64,000 nucleotides of DNA from Ustilaginoidea virens (taxonomy: Eukaryota > Ascomycota > Sordariomycetes > Hypocreales > Clavicipitaceae), in NCBI RefSeq assembly GCF_000687475.1, contig NC_057316.1, positions 1,550,001 to 1,614,000 on the forward strand, given 5' to 3'. The position numbers were made by a program, and so were the translations under genes. Position 1 is the first letter of the stretch. Each line of letters opens with the position of its first letter. The notes beneath the pieces were generated by a model that saw only the letters and a list, made by a program, of their open reading frames with translations, ran no database searches and had not been told where the DNA came from. This document shows, in pieces, positions 45,742 to 57,609 of this stretch.

Positions 45742-46165
45742 ATGTCTGTACAAAATCATACGAAACGTTCACGTAGGAGACAGACTGATCAAGTGTCATC
45801 GTCGAAGCCGGTAGCTTTGCGGCCGGCGAGGGTCTGGGTAGAGCCGTCGGCTACTATCAAGCTGGTAGGACTTTACGTGAGGTTAAAGAGCCTTGGTGGC
45901 ATGCCCGATGAAGCCGGCTATCATGAATATGAAGATGCTTTAGAGCAGCCTCAGACCTCGGCATGGTCAGTACAAGCAGCCCATCTAGATGACTGCTCAC
46001 TAAACGCCGTGGATCAAAACCGCCTTTAACCACGTCGACATCCACAATAGCTGGCTGCGCCAGGCCTACCAGCAGTGTGTTGGACCACCTCTACCAGGCT
46101 CGCTCCAATGTAGCCGACGGCCTCGCCAAAGCCCTGACAGGCGGGGATTTTACTTTCTAGCATCA
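45742..46165 (+). pseudogene. Ty1/copia polyprotein fragment: RNase H domain, decayed
   Basis: Only the 3' end of a copia pol survives. The open stretch 45742-46029 contains VALRPARVW...PSATIKLVGLYVRLKSLG, which aligns by eye with the VALSSTEAEY...ATKELVWLRRLLKELG region of copia RNase H. In shifted frames come HVDIHNSWLRQAYQQ (about 46029-46073) and VADGLAKALTGGDF (about 46111-46152), matching the family's HVDIHNHWLRQ and ADGLTKAL motifs. At least two frameshifts separate these pieces. A purine stretch then TGTGTATGGG near 46203 may be the start of a 3' LTR. No gag, integrase or RT is visible upstream, where the HerA-like gene sits. Confidence 0.72.
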
Positions 46166-49100
46166 TTGTTGTTGCCGTTGCATTACACAAATACAACCGA
46201 GGAGTGTGTATGGGCCTAAGGTCCGCTGGCTGGGCGGGCTTGTAGATTCCTGTATCCCAGGTATCTATCCATGGATGCCCTCGCAGGGGCCCGTTTAAAT
46301 ACCGACTAGATTAGGGTTGATGCCCCCCCCCCCCCCCCCCTGCAGCTCTTTGCGGTCTGGTTGCTGGTTTGTAGGTGGGCCCTGCGGTGTAAATTGGAGG
46401 GCGTTCCGCGTTCCTTGGCCTAGGAAGAAGCTGCTGAGGCGGGCGGCGGCGCTAGGGGCGTTTCCGCTGGCCAACGCGGCTGATCTCGTGGGAAAGGGTC
46501 AGCACTCGGCAGGCGGCTCGGAGGTCGAGCAGCCGACTCAGCGGGTCGGGGCTCGGTGTGCTGCGCGCTATGCTTAGCAGGTAAACCACCGTGGATAGCG
46601 GCGGTAGGTCGGGGTAGTGGAATCCCCGTTGGTCCGGTTCGCGTTGGGTGGTCAGGTCATATACAACTCATGCAAGCTTTTCCATGCCCCAAGGCGTGTC
46701 CAACTACGCCGTCCGGTGGCAGCTGCGCTTGAGATACTGCGCCGTGCAGCGGTCTCAGGAGCGCCGGTATAGGAGGAGCCCTCAAAGGAATTGGCATCCC
46801 CCCCATCCGCCGTACTTTGCCGGGCTCTGGTACGCGAATGTTGAAGATGTTGGTGGAGCCGCTTCCCCTTGAGCAACGGCGAGGCGAGCCTCTTTGGCAT
46901 TTTGCCCTCTGCAACGGATTCGGTGCGTGTCGTGTCGCATACGTTCCGGACGAGCTCGGGGAGTAACAGTCGCTGGTCTGGTGCCAGGACGCATTCCGCA
47001 GATGCGGCCCCGGAACGGGGAGTCTGCAGCCCGCGATCATTCGGGGAAAGAAGCAAGCGAGGGCGGCTCGCGGAGCGGGACGTGGGATCAAAGGACGATG
47101 CGGCGGCGACGGGGACACTACTGACGGAGGGGAGGCACATTTTCAGGTTGTGAGGCGCGGCAAGCGAAGCCATGGCGGCGCGTTCGAGGTCGGGTCTGCT
47201 GGCATGTGTCGGCGATTTCTCGCTTGGCGTCTTCAAACCAGAAGCTGCGGGATCCGACCAGACGACGCGCCGAAGGGTGGTATCTGGCCTTGCCCTGTGG
47301 GAGCAAGAACATGCTGCGCGTGCTCACCATGTGTCGAGGCTCCAGCTCTCCATGGTCAGTTGCACCAACGTCTAGTGAGACACGCGGGCTCCTCGGCAAT
47401 CCGGCCAGCGCGAGGGCTCAGTCCGGACATGCAACGTTGTCCGCTGGAATCGGAGGCAAGACGGCTCGCGGGCGCAAGGCTCGGGAAACAGTCGCCTGAG
47501 GTGGTGGACAGGAGGCGATGCCGCATCGCGGGCGGAACATGGAAAGACGAGACACTTGCGTCCCATGTCCGGGCGTGGCCACGGTCTTGGCGAGAGCCAT
47601 TGCCAAAGGGCCCAGGAGGTTGGTTCCAGCGCGCCCGCGTGATGCTTGTCGCTGGATGAGGCACCGTGGCGTCTTGGTGCGGGCCTCGCTTCCCTACGTA
47701 GGCGGGCGTCGAAATAGGAACGAACCGCGGCGAAAGATGGCTGCGCTCAAGAGCCCGCGACTCTGGGCGTCAACCGCCTCCCCGCGGTAGAATTGGAAGG
47801 GGGGTGGGGGGGAAGCGGTGTGCCTGATGATACTGTAAGGAGCTGAAAAAGGCTGGGCTGATGGTGGTTGCGCCGCGGACTGGCATATTGGTGGCCGCGG
47901 GGATTCGGGAAGGTCGCTGGTCAGAGAGGGACAGTATCAGCCGATTTGCTGCTCGGCGTCTTGTGTTGTGACACGGAAAGCAATGACACTCACCGCTCCT
48001 AGTCGTGGCATGTAGACGTAGCATCCCAGGGCGACATGGGCATGTCATTGGGGAGGAGGGGACCCCTTGCGCGTGCCACGGGCCAGAACCTTCCGAACTG
48101 GTTCCGCACCCGTACAGTGCATGAAGGCTTCTTGCTGTTGTTGTTGGTCATTGCCCCCCCCCAGCCATCAATGTAAATGAAGAAAGAGGGCGAGAGGCCC
48201 TGGGTCCTGGGGTTTCTAGGGGTTTCTTCCCCGCATCGATTCAAGGTGAGAAGGTTAAAGGGTAATGTTCCGACCTCCAAACTGCCCGCGGAGTCTGGCG
48301 CACTCCGTAAAGCGTCTCGTTTTCCTGTTCCCACCTACGGACTCTGGAGTACAACATAGGTCCGCGATGCATGGCTTGGTTGCAAGCACGACAACCAGTT
48401 TAGGACAAGGCGTGGTCGGATCTGCCGTTGCATTGCGTCAGAGGCCGCAGCTCGCGCCTCTGCCAAGACACTTGCATCCCCCGCCCCGCCATGGTCATGA
48501 TTCGAATGCGAGCTTGCAGGTGGACGACGACCAGTTTTGGCGACTGGTGGGACTTTTTTTCGGATCCGCCCGGTGGCAGCATGATGCCATGGACGTTCTC
48601 GACAGCCGTCGATCTAGGCAGAGTCATGACTCGGCAAGCGTTGACCCGGATTACTAGTCGCCTGCCTCTCTCTCTCTCCTTCTCTCAGGTGAGGCCAACC
48701 TCGACTCGGACATAGTCGGTAAGCGAACGGTGGTATGTATCGCCTGCATGTTTGACCACGCTACGGAGTACGGACTCCGGAGTACTTGCGCGGCATACGC
48801 CGGGATTGCGCTGCAGTCTCTGCAGGCCTGCTCGACCAACTACCACCTAGCAACAGGTCGGAGGCACCTCGCTGCTTGATGGCACATGGCACACTTGACT
48901 TGACTTGACGCGTTGGGCAGCCCTGGTTTGCTGCCGCACATCCTCCTCACCAGAGCTGCACAAGGCGGCGGGCTACCTACCTCGTACGACGTGTGTATGT
49001 ATGTTTCCTGTACTCCGTACGAGCTTTGCATGGACGCATGCAGGTCACGGGATAAGAGTACGTAGCATGCATGCAAATGCATGTCTTGCGAACTGGTCGC

Positions 49101-49879
49101 CCAGATGTCACGCTGGATGCTTATTGCTGCAGGATGGTCTGGACTCTGTTGCCGTGGATTTGCCCGCCCATTGCCCGCCCATTGCCACACCCCGGCCCGG
49201 CTTGTTGGTCAATTGCTGGGCATGCTCACACCCGAAGGATCCTTGTCGTCTTGGGCATGAGCAGCGAGTGAGTGAGCACGATGGTGGTGAGGAGAGGCGG
49301 GGAGCGTAAAATACGAGACGCCCATGCCAAGAATGCTTGTATTTTGGAGTTTCTTCGTAATTCCGTACGAGTTGATGTCAACAACGGCCTCGCCGCAGCT
49401 GCGGGGAAGAATGCAATGGTGACGTCTCGTGGCGCTGTAATCGATCCGCCGGCCGTGGGGAGAAAATTGGGCCGAGGCGCATCGAGAAGACTTCCATCCG
49501 GGTCACACAGCCCCTTTCTTTGGACAAGAGTCCGTAGCAGCATGGCCCCGTCTGCGGCTGCGCTTGCCAGCCCATGCGCTTAACGCTATTCTTAGCCCAG
49601 TCTTATGCAGCATCGCTTGGACCCATTGCATGTCATGTCATGCAACTTTCCCCTCTCCTCTCATGGAGCATGACAGCAGTTCAGTTCCGTCGCTGGCAGG
49701 GAGCTTGGGAATGTCGCGTCGACGGACGTTTGACTCAGTCGACCGGTTCGATCCCAGGCCTGCTGCAACGTAGCGCGGCCTCTGGTTTCCGTCGGGGGCC
49801 CTCCTTGTCGCTGTTGTTTTCTTGTTGTCCGACCACATGTCGTCCCGTCGTATGGAGCAGGTCGTGCCATGCTCATGCT

Positions 49880-49881
<2 letters not shown>

Positions 49882-49934
<53 letters not shown>
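49882..49934. repeat. A53 mononucleotide tract followed by GAA repeats
   Basis: The longest homopolymer in the window, then (GAA)n. It could be a retroposed poly(A) tail, but no LINE-like sequence is visible before it. Confidence 0.9.
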
Positions 49935-49936
<2 letters not shown>

Positions 49937-51241
49937 AGAAGAAGTTGGTTTTGATTTTCTTCTCCACCATCAGCGTAGTGTTGCGTGAAGCAGCTTGCGC
50001 CGCAATCGGAAGAAATTGCCAGCTGCGAAAATTGCCAGCTGCGTTCATGTCACGTTGACAACCCTTTGCGGCAAGAGCAGCCCGTAACAGTAACTTGGCG
50101 ACAAGGGTGGCGGCCGGCAAGTGGGATTCCGCTTCCGGCAAGCAGACGTCAATTGAAAATAGAAGGGGCTGGAAAAAAAAATATAATAAAAAAAATATAT
50201 AAAAAAATTACGGGTCCGCCCGTGTGGAAACTCGCGAAAAAGCTCAACGCCCCCGACGTAACGAGGGGCAACACTCACTGACACCTGCCAGATGTCGTCG
50301 GTCAGTCAAGTGGGCTTGCGCAGGGCTTGCACTTGCACGGCCTGGCTTCAAATTACTCGGGCAAGTGGGCGGCGGCTGGCTGGTGGGCCCCGCCGCCGTC
50401 AGCCAGGAGCTAAACGGAAGGCGCAGCGCCTCCCTTAGTCAGCGTGGCATGATGGGGTTCAAGTTGATGTTTTCACCAAAGGACATCAGCGCCAAGCCGG
50501 CTGGGAGGACCCCTGCACCTGCCAGCTGCCAGCTGGCCAAGCAAGCCCTGGCCCCAAACCAGACCTGGGCAGCTATATCGGGCTTCCCAAGGGTCCAGCA
50601 GCCCAGCAGCCCCGTGGAGAAAGCTGCTGGGCCCCCTCTGCCTGCGCGCTCGGCGCACGCCGCGCTTCTGGAATACGAAGTCGGCCTGGAGCGGTGCAAC
50701 GTCATTTCGCCTTGGCCGGGCTTGGCCTCCTCTCCGCACGGCGTCTTTCTCTCGCTCGTAAACCATCGTGGGGCCGGCCAGAGCGGGCGAATCGAGTGCG
50801 GATCCGGAGTCCGACGACATCGTCATGTTGCTGCGCGGCGGAAAGCGGCGTCCAGGGAAGGTCGTGGCGAGGCTGTGCATGCCCGTCTTCGTCGACGAGC
50901 AGCGAGCAGCCAACACGGGCGGATGAGGGGGGGGGGGGAGAAAAAAAAGTGAGAGAGAAGGCTCGAGACGTCCACCTGCTGCTTGCGTCTATATCAAGCG
51001 GCCTGATCTCCCTTCCCAGATGGTTTTGGAAAAAGTTCATCATCATCCTCTCTTCTTCATCACATTCCAAGAACCAACACAACCAACACTACCAACACAA
51101 CCACCACAACAACCAACTCAAATCGTCCGTCCCCATCATCCATCCAAGCAATTACATATCATCCAGCTTCGCTGCTCTCCCATCTCATCACCGTCTACTT
51201 GCTTTCCCCTGCTGCCACGCAACCTCCTACTTTCGGCACGG

Positions 51242-51247
51242 TATAAA
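51242..51247 (+). promoter_or_regulatory. TATA box of secreted six-Cys protein gene
   Basis: TATAAA 57 bp upstream of the ATG at 51299. The preceding 200 bp are rich in CA/ACAAC and CATC, as in many fungal 5' leaders, so it could instead lie inside a transcribed leader. Confidence 0.4.
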
Positions 51248-51298
51248 CCAATCAAGACCCTATTCTACACGCAAAGCACAAGACCCATCATTATCAAC

Positions 51299-51856
51299 AT
51301 GCTCGCCCTTGCCTCTGTGATGCTTTTGGCTGGCTCTGCCCTGGCCGCCCCGGCCGCGGTGGACGCACGAAGCACCCAGCCCAGCTGCTCAGACAGGGCG
51401 ACTACCGTCGATCAGTGGTCGGTCAAAAACTTCGACTTCCACGCCTCGTACACCTTCAGCACGCCTGCGCACCAAAACTCGCAGGGCTACGTCTACTTCA
51501 CGCTGGAGAACGAGGCCCTTGACTTCAAGACATCGTGCACAGGTGTATCCGGCCAGCTTCAAGACTTTTTCTACGGCCAAATCGTCTACAACTGCACCGC
51601 GCCCGTGGGCGGCAACGAGGCCTCCTTCACCTTCAGTCGCCCGTCAAACGAGCTCAAGCTGACCCAGACTTGGACCTGCGCCGACGAGGGAAGCCGTTTC
51701 TGGGCGCAGGGCGCTGCCAACCTGACGCTCAAGTGCGACGACAAGACCTGGACCAACCCAGACTGGAAGATGGGCCAGATTTACTCTTCCCGAACCGTCT
51801 CGTGCGACCTTGTGGATGCGACTGTTCCCATAACTTCCAAGCAAGCTGTTGCTTAA
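51299..51856 (+). CDS. Secreted six-cysteine beta-rich protein (AA1-like candidate)
   Basis: 185 aa. The signal peptide is MLALASVMLLAGSALAAP (cleavage about 17-20). The mature protein of about 165 residues has six cysteines (30, 80, 99, 127, 146, 169) and two N-x-T sequons (NCT at 98, NLT at 141). The sequence alternates hydrophobic and polar residues, suggesting a beta-barrel: WSVKNFDFHASYTFS, GYVYFTLENEALDF, FYGQIVYNCTA, FTFSRPSNELKLTQTWTC. The pattern (W-x-V-x-N-F near the start, paired Cys, about 160 mature residues) recalls the Alt a 1/AA1-like family of secreted ascomycete proteins, but I cannot confirm this without a profile search. The same frame is open upstream to 51020, which is leader DNA rather than protein. 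Confidence 0.75.
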   Translation: MLALASVMLLAGSALAAPAAVDARSTQPSCSDRATTVDQWSVKNFDFHASYTFSTPAHQNSQGYVYFTLENEALDFKTSCTGVSGQLQDFFYGQIVYNCTAPVGGNEASFTFSRPSNELKLTQTWTCADEGSRFWAQGAANLTLKCDDKTWTNPDWKMGQIYSSRTVSCDLVDATVPITSKQAVA

Positions 51857-53877
51857 GCAACGCCTCAACACATGGCGTCGGGGGAGGCATCCATGACTCT
51901 TGACTCTTGACAGTGCGCTTGGCAAGTCTCCTGCACATGACATGGAATCTCTCGCTACGTACGCACGGGATTTTCTCACCTTGGTATCCGACCTAGAAGA
52001 CGTTTGCATACGGCAAGGCGCTCATTACATGGTGTATTTTTTTGTTTTTTTTTTTTCGGTTTTCTCTTTTTGTCCTTCTTTTATCGCTTTTTCTTCTTTG
52101 GATTTTCTTAACCTAGAGGGGGAGTTGATGGCCCGGCTTTGTTTTTCTAGGTGGCGGGGGTAGATGACTCTGTCGCATATGGCTGTCTTTGCAAAACACG
52201 CATTGCTATCGAGGACTTGATGAGAATTACACTATAGACGGATCGGATCGGAAACAAATAGAATTTATAGTTTAATAATAGTAAAGCATAACCAGTATGA
52301 GATTCTCAGAGTCCTCTTCCGCTCAGTTGTGCCATGGTCGAGGGCATTGCCTGTCACGTAAAAACCGCCCTGCATGGAGGTGTTATTTCTGTGAAGTTAT
52401 TTACACCAGCGGCTCTCTCAAATCCATATCTAAATAAACTGTCTAGAACCTCTACAGGTAGCGCGGAAAGGAAAAACCCGAGCGCCGGGGGGAAACCCTC
52501 CCCTGCAACGGTAGAAACTGCCCAAATCGTCGATGCGTTTCCATGATGCCTGGTAAGTTTCGTTGCCTCGGCCAGAAAAAGTCCGACGGCAACGTGTCGC
52601 AAGCCGTGCATGCTGTTGCATTCCCAACGTAAGACTCGGCCATCTTCAGCTTGCTCCTCCGAAAGAGAGTTAGTTGACCACGTGCCGCAACAGGTGAGGG
52701 TTTGTAACCCGACTCGACGTGTTTCCGCACCACAGCCAGCGGTGTGGCATCGTGTCCAGCCAGTCCCGCGTCTTGGTGCTGCAGTCGTCGAGGCACGATG
52801 AGACGAACGGCACGGCACGGCGCGGCACGGCCTTTGACTGCCCTGCCCTGCCCTTTGCAGACGACGCTGCGTTTCCCCGGACGGGCAGCGCTACAGGCCT
52901 TGGAACATGGCACCAATGGCGCGCCGTCGAGTGCCAACGTCAATGCTAAGCTCGCGGGACAAGGGTGCGCTTTGCGTCGTTTGCGACACGTGGACGTGGA
53001 CTCTTGCAGTGTAGCAGTGCATGGATGTAGCAGTGCATGGATGCATGCGGCTCCCGCTGAACCCTCCGGGGGGGGGGGGGGCCGACGCATCGCGTCATCG
53101 GGGGCTAAACGGCGCAATCTGAGCTTGTGCGGGTTTACGTTGGACGAGCGAGATGGCAGGGGCCGGGGCCAGGGGCAGAGGGTTGGTGCCTTGGCGTCGT
53201 GAAGGGGAATGGGAATGCGGGCTGCAGCTTGGCGGGATATTGTCATGATGTGTGCGTTGGTTCAGCGGCATCTTGGTTGTGGTTGTTGTTGTTGTTGTTG
53301 TTGTTGTTGGTTTTTTTCCTCTTCCTCTTATGGTAAAGTTTCTTCCTTTGCCCAAGCATCGTCATGGCCGTGTTCGTGTTCGATGCGGCAAGTTTTTCAT
53401 GCAACAACGCCACCCGTCGAGGGATGGCATCATCTCCCATCTCCCGCCAGACCCGCCCGGTGAAGCCAGCACAAACCAGCAAAAGCTCGAGCGAGGTGGG
53501 AAGGGGAGGGGAAAATTGCCTCTCTTCTCCTGTGTGGGTTTCCGGCTCCACCTGCACAATCTGTCAGCGTTCAAAATAGAGGCCCGCCGCGATGAGGTGC
53601 TTTGCCGGCCAAGTTGCGGATTCTGGGGCAGCACCGCGCCGGCGGTTTGAATAAATAAAAAAAAAACTGTTAAATACCGCTGCGGCTGGTTATCCCTTTT
53701 TATTTATTTGTTTGTCTGTTTATTTTCTCGCCCATTCGTCTGCGGGCTTTGTGTTCTCGGTCCGGTCTTGTTGATTCAAGCGGGTTGAGTTGGTTGCATC
53801 TACGCCTGGGCACGTCGGTAGCTGGGCGCATCTCTGGCAAACCAGCGGGTCCTTTGCAAGCGAGGAGGTGTCTGACC
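51857..53877. other. 2-kb spacer, no gene seen
   Basis: 3' flank of the secreted protein gene and promoter of the permease. It has an AT-rich 3' segment (about 52030-52300), a G12 run near 53068, a (TTG)n run (about 53280-53309) and an A-rich patch near 53657. ORFs on the minus strand (52350-53250) show no domain. Confidence 0.55.
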
Positions 53878-55625
53878 ATGGCATCGTCGCGACCCGGCAA
53901 GACGATAATGCATCGAGTATTTGGCGGCATGCGGGCCACCAAGGCTGATGGAGGTGTTGCTGCCAGCGCCAGCGACTCTGGCTCCGTCAGCGGCTGTCAC
54001 GACGCGGAGAACGGTACCGGCAGTTCCCCTGCTTTCCCCCCTTTCTTATTAGCTTGACGTCCTCGGCAAAAGACGACGAGAACTAACCGCACCCCTTCTC
54101 CCTGCCCCCGGCAGACCGGCTCGAAATCGCCCGAGAGAATAAGCGGCAGATCGGCATCTTCTCGGCCGCGCTCCTCATCTTCAACCGCATCATCGGCACG
54201 GGCATCTTCGCCACGCCCGCCAGCATCCTGGCGCTGTGCGGCTCCGTCGGCCTCTCCCTCGTCGTCTGGGTCATGGGCATGCTCATCGCGGCCGCCGGCA
54301 CCGCCGTCTACATGGAGCTCGGCACCGGGCTGCCCCGCAACGGCGGCGAGAAGAACTACCTCGAGTTCGTGTACCGCAGGCCCCGGTTCCTCATGACGAG
54401 CCTGTACACCGGCTACGTCGTGCTGCTGGGCTGGGCGGCCGGCAACTCCGTCATGTTTGGCGAGTACATCCTGCACGCCGCCCAGGTCCCGGTGACGAGG
54501 TGGAACCAGCGCGGCCTCGCCCTGGCCTGCATCACCGCCGCCTTCCTGATCCACGGCACCGCCCTGAAATGGGGCATCAGGCTCCAGAACCTGCTCGGCG
54601 TCGTCAAGCTGCTCATCATCGTCCTCATCATCCTGTCGCCCCTGGTGAACCTGAGGCGGGTGCGCGACAACGACTCCTTCTCCCGGCCGTGGGAGGGGAC
54701 CACCGGCAGCGCGTACGGCGTCGTCACCGCCCTCTTCAACGTCATCTGGAGCTACGCCGGCTACAACAACGCCAACTATGCGCTCAGCGAGACCAAGAAC
54801 CCCGTCCGCACCCTCAAGTTCGCCGCCCCCCTGGCCATCGGCTCCATCTCCGCCCTGTACATGCTGGCCAACGTGGCCTACTTTGCCGGCGTTTCCAAGC
54901 AGGAGATGCTGGCGTCCAAGAGGCTGGTGGCTGCGTCGCTCTTCCGCAACATGTTTGGGGCGTCCGCCGAGCGCGCCTTGTCCGTCTTTGTCGCCCTGTC
55001 CGCCTTTGGCAACGTGCTCGGCGTCATCTTCTCCCAGGGCCGTTTGGTTCAGGAGCTCGGCCGAGGAGGCATCCTCCCCTTTTCTCGCTTCTTCGCCAGC
55101 AACCGGCCCTTCAATGCGCCTTTGGCCGGCCTCTTTGAACACTGGCTGGTCACAGCCATTACTGTCCTGGCCCCTCCGGCTGGCGACGCTTACAACTTTG
55201 TGCTCAACCTCATTTCGTACCCCTTCTCCATCATCAATGTCTTTGTTGCCGGAGCCTTGATTCACCTGTATCGCAACAAGGCCTCTCGGAACTGGAACCC
55301 TCCCATCAGGGCCACTCTGCCCGTCGCCGTCTTCTACCTCCTCAGCAACATTTACCTCGTCGTGGCCCCATTCGTTCCTCCGGAGCAGGGTCAGAGCGTA
55401 TACGAGAGCTTGCCGTACTGGATCCATTGCGTTGTCGGCTTCGGCATCATTCTCGCCGGAGGTGTCTACTGGTTGATTTGGGCCGTCCTCCTGCCCAAGA
55501 TTGGCAACTATGAATTGGTGCAGGAAACCTATGTGGACGACATTGACGGCTGGGAGGGAAGCTACTTTAGAAAACAGCCTTTGGGTAAAGCAAGCCATGT
55601 CCAAGGTTCCGGTGCATCTCTGTAA
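53878..55625 (+). CDS. Methionine permease-like amino-acid transporter (Mup1/LAT type)
   Basis: APC-superfamily proton symporter, probably for methionine or cysteine, at the plasma membrane. Exon 1 53878..54013 encodes a hydrophilic Ser/Ala-rich tail of 45 residues. The intron 54014..54114 (branch actaac) is followed by exon 2 54115..55625; 548 aa total. TM1 carries the unwound-helix motif IFNRIIGTGIFATPASIL, typical of the LAT/Mup1 group. Others include GVVTALFNVIWSYAGYNNANYALSETKNPVRTLK (TM6 region) and LSAFGNVLGVIFSQGRLVQELGRGGILPFSRFF. There are about 12 TM segments and a C-terminal tail of about 45 residues with acidic YVDDIDGWEG. The start ATG 53878 is the first in frame. Confidence 0.93.
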
Positions 55626-57609
55626 TTCCCAGCACCTTTCAACAAGAGTCTAGCCTCTCAAAATATGACAGCGTAGTATTTGATTTGATCATCAAAAAAA
55701 GGACGTCTGCGTCATCCATGCTTTTGTTCTTTCTTTCTTTCTTTCTTTCTTCCTTTTTTTTTCCTTTTTTTTCACAAGGAGACCAAGCAAGCTCAAGCTA
55801 CCTTTCGGCAGGTCTTCTGGAAGAGACATCTATTTCCGGCATGAATGAATTTGAATTTTCGGTATGCCACACAGGGCGCCTGATCGGTAACTGGCGAGAG
55901 AGTCACTATGCGTCATGTGCCGACAGCCGGAAAATGGTGTAGAACGATGCGCGGGACAGATCAACCGTTGCCTGAATCGTCTGTAGAGTACAAAGGGTCC
56001 TGCACATTAGACGCCTTAGCCAAGGCGGTGCAGTGTCAAGGTTTGCAGAGATAAGTCGAACCAGCGGTTCACTAAGAAAGGTGATCGGTCCTTGACACTG
56101 ACTTCCCAGAATGCAAAAGTTGCGCAAGCGTGGGGCCCGTCTTGAATAACCTTGCTAGGTAGGTACCTAGGTAGATATTGGCCATGTCCAGGGGGCAGGA
56201 GTGATCCTTTAGATAATGTCGCATTGGCGGATTCAGCGTCTTGACGAGTGAAAAGACCTTGTTTGCCAACGGACTGGATGAGAAGCGTCGAGGAAGACAA
56301 GCGTACCGGAAGCCATTCCCAAGTTGGTAGTTGGACTGCCGGAGACAAGTATCTGGCCGAGATGCGCAAAGAAGGTGTTGGGAATTTTGATGGAGCATCA
56401 ACGTCATATTATTGTGACCTGGCAAACTTTGAGCCACGGCATCGAGTTTACCTCCCCTTCGAGGTAAGGCAACAGCCCAAGCAACAGCCCAAGCATTAGT
56501 CGAGGCAACTAGCGGGGCGTGGCGGGCCAAGTCACAAGGTGAAGCGACAATGCGCAAGGCAAGGAAGAGATGGACGCCAAGCTGCTCCATGTGGCATTGG
56601 TGTCGGTCCCGAACAGAAGCGGATAGCCAATGTGAACCGGGCCGTGTGACGACCCAACTTTGCCATGATACACGAGCTGCTCAACAAGTCTTGGTGGCAG
56701 GCCTAGGGTGCCGCTTCAGTCAAGGAGTCTGGGAATCAAGTATGTTGGACGCAAGCAAGCTGATGGCAACTGACCGGGCAGAACTGGTGTTGAAGCGGGC
56801 AGCTGGCTTGATTACGAGCGAGGTGAGGTGTACGGAGTCGACACGCCCGCAATCCAAAAGCAATATGAAGGGCGCGGAGCGTGCAGGAGTCGGAACGAGC
56901 GTTTGCCTGGGCCGGCTTGATTTTCATGCTTTCGTGACGAGTGTGCAGTGCAGTGCAATCTTGGTCGTCCAGACCGGCTCTAATTTGGGTGCTCTGCACC
57001 TACGCAACAGCAACTTTTACCTTTGCGGCATTATGCTCGCTGCATTATGCTCGTTGTTTTGCCTCCGCATCAGCAGCGGCGTCCCGATGGAGCCTTCTGG
57101 CCGGTCGTGACTGCCTGAACGGATTGATCGTTACACAAGTCCATGCGTTGGTTGGTTGCAGACGAGGTCACAGGCTCGCCCATCCTGGAACCCCTCTCCA
57201 CAGCTAATTGGGTACCCGGTTCAACTCGGCACCTACCTTGGGTACCTGTAGATGAACTCAACTTTCTGGGAAGGAGCGCATGAAGCGCCAGGCCGGATAC
57301 TGCGCTCTGGACCGCAATGATTGGCAGGCACTTTGTACCTTCCTTCCTCTTCAGGGGCTAGGCTTTCTTTCTGGTGATAAGGCCTGCAGAGGCCTGCGTG
57401 TGCGATCCGCCGCTGTGGCAAGTCCGAGATATGCATCACCTGTCTTGAGAGTTGCTTATCATTTAAAAAGAAAGAAGAAAGACAGGGAGAGAAAGACCAG
57501 AAAAAAAGGGAAAAAAAAAAAAAAGGCCGAGCCACCGCCAAGCTTGGTGATTCAACGCTCCCCTGACGAGTCAGGACTCAGCACCGGCATCTCATCCTTT
57601 TCTTTCAAC
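55626..57609. other. 2-kb spacer, no gene seen
   Basis: Permease 3' flank and carboxypeptidase promoter. It contains (CTTT)n near 55730-55752, an AGGTAGGTACCTAGGTAG palindromic cluster at about 56156-56175, a TGGGTACC/GGTACC cluster near 57208-57246 and an A14 run near 57510. Overlapping small ORFs lack domains. Confidence 0.55.

Larger units (their letters stand above)
46166..51298. other. 5.1-kb gene-poor region
   Basis: No recognisable gene. Contents: C18 (46323-46340), TACGGAGTAC at 48762-48771 with a near-inverted copy following, TACTCCGTAC at 49011-49020, A53 (49882-49934), an A/T-only patch (about 50167-50210) and a G12 run near 50928. ORFs on both strands around 46650-47660 are overlapping GC-frame shadows with no domain. 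Decayed transposon sequence beyond the copia fragment is possible but not identifiable by eye. Confidence 0.5.

Noticed and set aside
46652..47659. Overlapping ORFs of 150-194 aa
   Set aside because: GC-rich frame-shadow pattern with no conserved motif on either strand.
49745..49765. GGTTCGATCCC resembling a tRNA B box
   Set aside because: The T-stem pairs poorly and no acceptor stem or A box lies at the right distance.
54000..55604. 535-aa minus-strand ORF opposite the permease
   Set aside because: Antisense of a strongly supported 12-TM transporter.
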